From contig JAGMVK010000006.1 in the NCBI GenBank assembly GCA_020747065.1, positions 2,604,001 to 2,668,000 of the forward strand: 64,000 nucleotides of DNA, given 5' to 3'. Position numbers and translations under genes: made by a program. Shown here piece by piece: positions 59,101 through 64,000 of the stretch; the first letter of the stretch is position 1, and each line of letters starts with the position of its first letter. This stretch comes from Cadophora sp. MPI-SDFR-AT-0126. Lineage: Eukaryota; Ascomycota; Leotiomycetes; Helotiales; Ploettnerulaceae. The notes under the pieces are model-generated. The model ran no database searches. It had not been told where the DNA came from and worked only from the letters and a program-made list of their open reading frames with translations.

Positions 59101-60836
59101 ACCGAGACTAGTGAATCCAGCTGTTGCTGCTGGGGTCCCGAAGTAGACCGAACCGATGATAAGTGCAAGAAGGACATTGCTTCCAACCTGCATAGCAGTG
59201 GCAGACATGTCGCCCATGATGCGTTGGTAGGCTCGCTTGGTGTTCAGTCGGACCTGCATGGCAATACTGATTGTGTAGGGCGACCTTTGGCGGACATTCT
59301 TTGCCTGGGAATAATTCTTCTGTTCGCGTAGTCGAACAATAGCCTCGCCTTCCGGGCTGATTGGGCATTGCTGAAAATGAGCTTTGATTTCCTTGTGGAG
59401 AGCTTGATACTCCGGAGACTGGCGCCAGTACGTTTCAAACTCCTGGGGGGTTCGCGGCACACGATTCTCCATTCCCTTACGAGCAGTACGCTCTAGAGGA
59501 TTCGTCACCGACGTCAAGAAATCGCCCACTGTTTGACGCTGAGGACAAACCCATCCTTGTGTCTCGAAGAAGGTCTTGGCGTGATTCGCTGGTCCGAAGT
59601 AGATCTGACGGCCCTCATAGAGGACTGCAGCTTTATCGAAGAGATCATATATCGCTTGACTAGCTTGGTAGATTGCTACTGCGTGTGTAGAGCCAGATAC
59701 GTCTGCTCCGAGTCGTAGAGACTGTACAAACTTGAGTGCTGTTGCAGAATCAAGTCCTCGGGTACTGCGAATGTCAGTCTCGAACTCTGTAATCTAAGCT
59801 GCAACGTAGAAGTATTACCTATTATCCCACGCACTAAATGGAACACCAGCCACCATCATTTCCGCAAGACTGACTCGTTTCCGTTCTCCACCCGAGACAC
59901 CGCGAACAAAATCGTTGCCAACCTTAGTGTTATACGTGTGGCTGATACCGAAGACAGCCATAGCTACTTTGGCGACATATTTGCAGTACTGTAACCGGTC
60001 CATGCCCTTAATTCGATGTGATGGAGTGCGAGTCGCTGCAGCAAATTCGAGAGTCTGTCCGACCGTGAGATGGGGAAAGTGCTTGTCGACCTAGATAAAT
60101 GATCAGCTTGGGCCTCATCTGTTGTGAGTCGCAAGTGGAGACCAACCTCTTGATTGTAAGTTATCTCGCCCTTGAATTCTTTCACCATCTGTTTCTGTGG
60201 GACGCCGTCGTAGTGGACAATTGACCTGTCATTCACGTGCAAGCTATGTAGCTCTCCACACATCGTCTTCAACAGGGTACTGCATCCCGATCCAGGACGG
60301 CCGAGGACTATCAACAGCTCGCCAGGCTGTATAATGCCATCAAAGTTTTGAAGGATTATTCTTGGCTCTTTTTTGTTTAAGCTGAAATGTTCTCCAAGCC
60401 GAAGTGGTATCGAAAAGACTGCTCCAACAGTGGATTGCAAACGCAGGGCTGCCCCATCACCGGATACTTTCAAGTTTGTGTAGGAAATGCCGACTTTCTT
60501 TGATGCGTGTCCTTGCTCTCGGAACTCATGTATGAATGATTGAAGCCATTTTGCTTCGTCGAAGTTTGCTTGTTGTGGATCGGGAAGTGTGTCAATTGTG
60601 CCAACTCCGCCACTCCTTCTTTGCGACATAGCTGTGGCGATGCGTCTCAGTTCATGTCTGTCTGCCTCTTCGATGTGTGACGGAATCCGTTTAATGTGGA
60701 CCGAGTCCTCGTGGGATCCAGCCTCGCTCTGTTGACTTCCCTGAGTTGGGCTGGACGATGGTCGTCTATCGACAAGCTCCACCGAAGACCGCATGTCCTG
60801 GAGTGTCGATGGCCCCCAGGTGCTTCTGTCGCTCAT
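56168..60836 (-). CDS. PDR-type (ABCG) full-length multidrug ABC transporter
   Basis: Five exons (60836-60147, 60090-59819, 59764-57975, 57922-57018, 56962-56168) give 1,483 aa. The order is NBD1-TMD1-NBD2-TMD2, the reverse orientation used by fungal PDR pumps. NBD1 has the degenerate Walker [10 protein letters not shown], signature VSGGERKRV and WDNSTRGLD; NBD2 has Walker [10 protein letters not shown], the PDR-specific LNVEQRK signature and [10 protein letters not shown]. The two membrane halves have six helices each, with the extracellular cysteine-rich loop [10 protein letters not shown] and its C-terminal counterpart ([10 protein letters not shown]). All asymmetric PDR hallmarks are present, so it should be functional. 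It exports drugs or lipids at the plasma membrane. It is a solitary gene, not clearly tied to the PKS-NRPS cluster. Confidence 0.94.
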
Positions 60837-62286
60837 TTTTGCCGAATGTTGCAGATCGTTTTGGAAGAATGCAACACTTTGAATTGACGGAGCAGCGAGT
60901 GGTGAAGGAAGGAGAGGAGATAATGAGAAAAGGGGCAGCAGTATTTATCATAGCCACACTTCTTTCTCGCTACAGCTAACATTGCAAATGACGACAAGTC
61001 CTATACTCATAAATATTCCATCCCAATTCCGTCCGGCTAGCGAATTCTTCCGGCTTCCCGCGTGGATGTAGAAGTACGGAATTATTTTGCTGGGCTCTGT
61101 TGTCGGGTTGTCTCGTTGTCTCCATTCGGACAGTCATGACGAGCGAGCCGGCAGACGAAAGGTTGGCTCCACACTTCAGCTGGACCAAGAGGCGCAGAAA
61201 GTCAAATCCTCTTACTGTAGGTGGCCCTTGCATGTGCGCACGAACGCGATGGAGCAGAGTTTGCTTACTGTTGACGACATTAGACACGCTGTGTATAAAG
61301 GAGATTATTGGGGTGCGATCTTTGCTCAGGACGGGGCTTCGACTCGTTTAGCCAGTGCGTTGCGTAGTGGCGATGCGGCGAGGGCCTGGTAGGCGTTGAG
61401 GATGATGGCAGCAATCCTGCCCATCGACGTTGGAATTCTTGACGAAGCACATTTACTAGGAGCGGATATCACATTTGCTAAGGCAAACATGGAGTCAATC
61501 GTGATGAACAGGTCTTTATAGCCGAGATACAGATGTCTGATCTGGCGCTTTTCTCGAGCCAGCATTGATGCGGTCACGTGTTAGTCTATTTACCATGCGA
61601 ACTTGATTTTTCGCATATTGTAGAAGGGCAGAACCGTGCACCAGGCTCTTTAGTTTTCACTGAACCGAGTTGGAGTGCACAAACAAGGCCAGTTTTCTTG
61701 CTGGGGGTAGCTCATCGGCCAACCAAAGGGTACCCCTGCAGCTCGCCCCGGCGGGAGAGAAAACCCTTCCACTGCGTTTCAGGACACACATCGATCATGA
61801 GAAGGGCAAGCGTCTGTGATGATTCAGGATAATAATAAAGCATGGCAGTCCTGTATCCCTAGATCCCGATCGGTGGTGTTGTGTGTCCGGAAGCACCGAA
61901 GATGGTCCCGACCTCAGAGGTAGTTTTTTTCGGCGGACATCAAATAGTATTCGGAGATTTTTGTTTTCCGTAACCACCGATCTTGTCGAGGCTAAGGTTT
62001 AGCGCCGCCCATATCTACCTACCTACAATCACAATCCCTGTGATTGGAAGAAGCCGGGTGACATCTCTGTAAATAGTATTAGTGCCCTTTAGGCTTAGCC
62101 GGGCAGAATAGACCTTCAACATGACATCTCACACGACATTGCACCAGATTCATTGTCCCCCGCTTCCCCCTTCCTCCCTCGCGCCAATACTGATCAACTG
62201 CATCCGGTTCTGCTTCTTGAAAGGGCCATCTCCTAAAGCCGTCCGGGCCCGATCCATCCATTATACAATATACAATATACATCATC
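60837..62286. other. Long intergenic region, divergent promoters
   Basis: This separates the PDR transporter (minus) and the last regulator (plus). No gene, RNA or repeat can be supported in it. Confidence 0.5.
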
Positions 62287-64000
62287 ATGGACGTTAAGTT
62301 GCCGGATGGAGACTGGCGCCAAGTCTCCCCCTCCATTCAGAGAGGCCAAGAGAGACAAGGGAAACAAGGGGATCCAGAAGATCCAGAGGACATCTCCAAA
62401 AGGGCAAAACGTCTGCCACACACAAGATCTTGCGACACGTGCAAGCGCATGAAGGTATTATTACTCTCATTCGACTGTCTTCAACTGGCGAGAATAAGGC
62501 GCAGGCCATGTGTTTGAAAGCTAAGAAAGAGTCCGATATAGATCAGATGCGAAAGGAGGGCAGACAGCTGCGTGCACTGCATTGACCGAGGGGTCAAATG
62601 TGAAACCACATTGGTTGTACGGAAGAAGAGGCCAAAAAGGTGGGTCGATTATGGACCGCCCCTGTCAAAAGTGGTATCTGATGGATACCGTTACTTTGTG
62701 CTGAAATACTGTAGTATGAGGCATCAAAGATACTATATACTGACTCCCTATCATATCGCAGGTCAATTTCAACAATAGAGCAACGTATCAAGAATCTCGA
62801 GTCGGTGCTCACATTGTCTGGCATTAATGTGCAGCAGTCTTCCAGCCCAGATACGACTGGCGAAGTCCAATCGGACCTGACTGATAAACTCTCAGACCTG
62901 CTTATTGATGATGCAGGAAGCTCTCGTTTCATCGGTGCGTCCTCCGGCAGCTGACAGAATAAATCTCTCCATCACAATGTTGGATCTATCCATTATTAAC
63001 AGCTATATTCCACCTTTAGGACCCTCCTCCGGTCTCAGCCTCTTCTCCCCCCAGGGACTCAGATGGATATCGGAGAGAACTGGAAGTAATGAACTCTCTG
63101 AACTCATTACTAGCTTTGGTAGGGGTGCTGGCGGGCCTTGGTCTCAGTTTAAGGTCAACTTTTGGCATCCCATTCCCCCATGTGATCGGGAGCCTCTTCC
63201 ATCCAGAGAGCTTGCGGATAAATATGTCCTGGGTACGTGCCGCTATCAAGTTCACACTCACCCCTTCTAATCATAGTTCTTAGGCTTTTTTGACCACTTC
63301 AATAGCATCTTCCCATTGTACAACAGGGCGAGCTTCGACGAGTTTCTCGAACATCAGTACTCTGGCCAGCCACTCGGCGGTGTTGAGTGGTACGCATCTC
63401 TCAATGTTGTTTTATGCTTAGGCAGTATGATCCTTCTAGTTGACGAACGCCAAAGCCAAGGTTACTTCCGTAACGCTTGCGGCTGCTTTATCGACTTGAT
63501 GTTCAAAGGCAGTAATCTCATGGCACTGCAGGCAATATGTGGATTGGTCAGAACTCTTTCAGCAATTATATATTGGCGCGACCTGACTTGTCGATTAGGC
63601 CATGATTCAGCAATTTTATCTAGAACCGGAGAACGTTTATATACTAAGCGCTACAGCAAGTCGCTTAGCCTACGCGATGGGACTACATCATAAACTGGGT
63701 GGCTTTGGGCTCAGTCAACAAGACGTGCAACAGCGGTACAATGTTTTTTGGATAGTCTATGTAATGGACAAAACCATTGCCTTACGTTTTGGGCATCCAT
63801 CAATCATGAGAGACGATGATATTGGGATCGATCTGCCACACCAGGACACCTTATGCGAAGAAGATTCAGACGGGCTCAAGAGATTTAACATGTTTCGTTA
63901 TCACGCTGAACTTGCTCAGCTAGAGAGTAGGGTATATTCTGAGCTCTACTCAGTACGAGCTCGGAGTAAGCCGACATCCAACAGGTTGGCGGCCGTGGGC
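62287..64000 (+). CDS. Zn2Cys6 transcription factor, 5' part (cut by window end)
   Basis: Six exons are visible (62287-62454, 62542-62639, 62762-62934, 63020-63232, 63284-63546, 63599-64000), still open at the window edge. Cysteines 49, 52, 59, 66, 69 and 76 form a CX2CX6CX6CX2CX6C zinc cluster, followed by a short leucine-rich dimerisation helix (IEQRIKNLESVLTLSG). The Fungal_trans domain starts at FDHFNSIFPLYNRASFDEFL and continues through ASRLAYAMGLHHKLGG and RYNVFWIVYVMDKTIALRFG. The zinc cluster is split over exons 1-2. The first ATG of the frame is used; an upstream start is not excluded. The target genes are unknown; it is divergent from the PDR pump 1.45 kb away. Confidence 0.88.

Noticed and set aside
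1..64000. CRISPR arrays, bacterial operons, Shine-Dalgarno sites or prophage features
   Set aside because: The window is clearly eukaryotic (spliced genes, fungal-only families); no such features were seen.

Overview
This is a window from a filamentous ascomycete (Pezizomycotina) genome. The evidence is a dense, two-stranded gene layout, short introns (mostly 40-150 nt) with GT-AG borders and CTAAC-type branch sites, Zn2Cys6 regulators, fungal-only families (2EXR proteins, MurQ-NagK fusion, DUF1772, PDR transporters, PAN3 with a fungal zinc finger) and a hybrid polyketide synthase-nonribosomal peptide synthetase (PKS-NRPS). A leotiomycete is my best guess from general gene style, but that is inference. 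I rebuilt every multi-exon gene by hand; in all of them the exon lengths sum to an intact reading frame.

Layout. (1) 1-8 kb: the 3' part of a MurQ-NagK fusion, then a small accessory group: a Zn2Cys6 regulator, a short-chain dehydrogenase (SDR), a DUF1772 membrane protein and a second SDR. (2) 9-22 kb: mainly housekeeping: a 2EXR protein, a UBA-UAS-UBX protein of the FAF2/Ubx2 type, the PAN3 deadenylase subunit with a 969-nt intron, LSM7 with an RGG-rich extension, and a bestrophin-like channel. (3) 22.7-49.7 kb: a biosynthetic gene cluster, made of a 21-exon PKS-NRPS (3,666 aa; KS-AT-DH-MT-KR-ACP-C-A-T, no terminal release domain), a trans-enoyl reductase, an AflR-like Zn2Cys6 regulator, a mutarotase-fold protein that has lost its catalytic and sugar-binding residues, a full-length ABCB exporter and a cytochrome P450. 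(4) 50-61 kb: a GH10 xylanase, a third SDR, a truncated 2EXR fragment and a PDR (ABCG) multidrug transporter. (5) 62.3-64 kb: the 5' part of another Zn2Cys6 regulator, cut by the window end.

How the cluster probably works. The PKS-NRPS would build a C-methylated polyketide with the trans-acting enoyl reductase, join it to an amino acid, and hold it on the last carrier domain. As no reductase or Dieckmann domain follows, release must be by another route. The P450 would tailor the product, the ABCB pump export it, and the AflR-like factor switch the genes on. A near-identical 14-bp element, GAAGTCNCCGNCGG, lies 170-280 bp upstream of the PKS-NRPS, the trans-ER, the pseudo-mutarotase and (in a longer form) the P450. 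This ties the pseudo-mutarotase to the pathway and suggests a non-sugar role for its fold; it is the most novel lead in the window.
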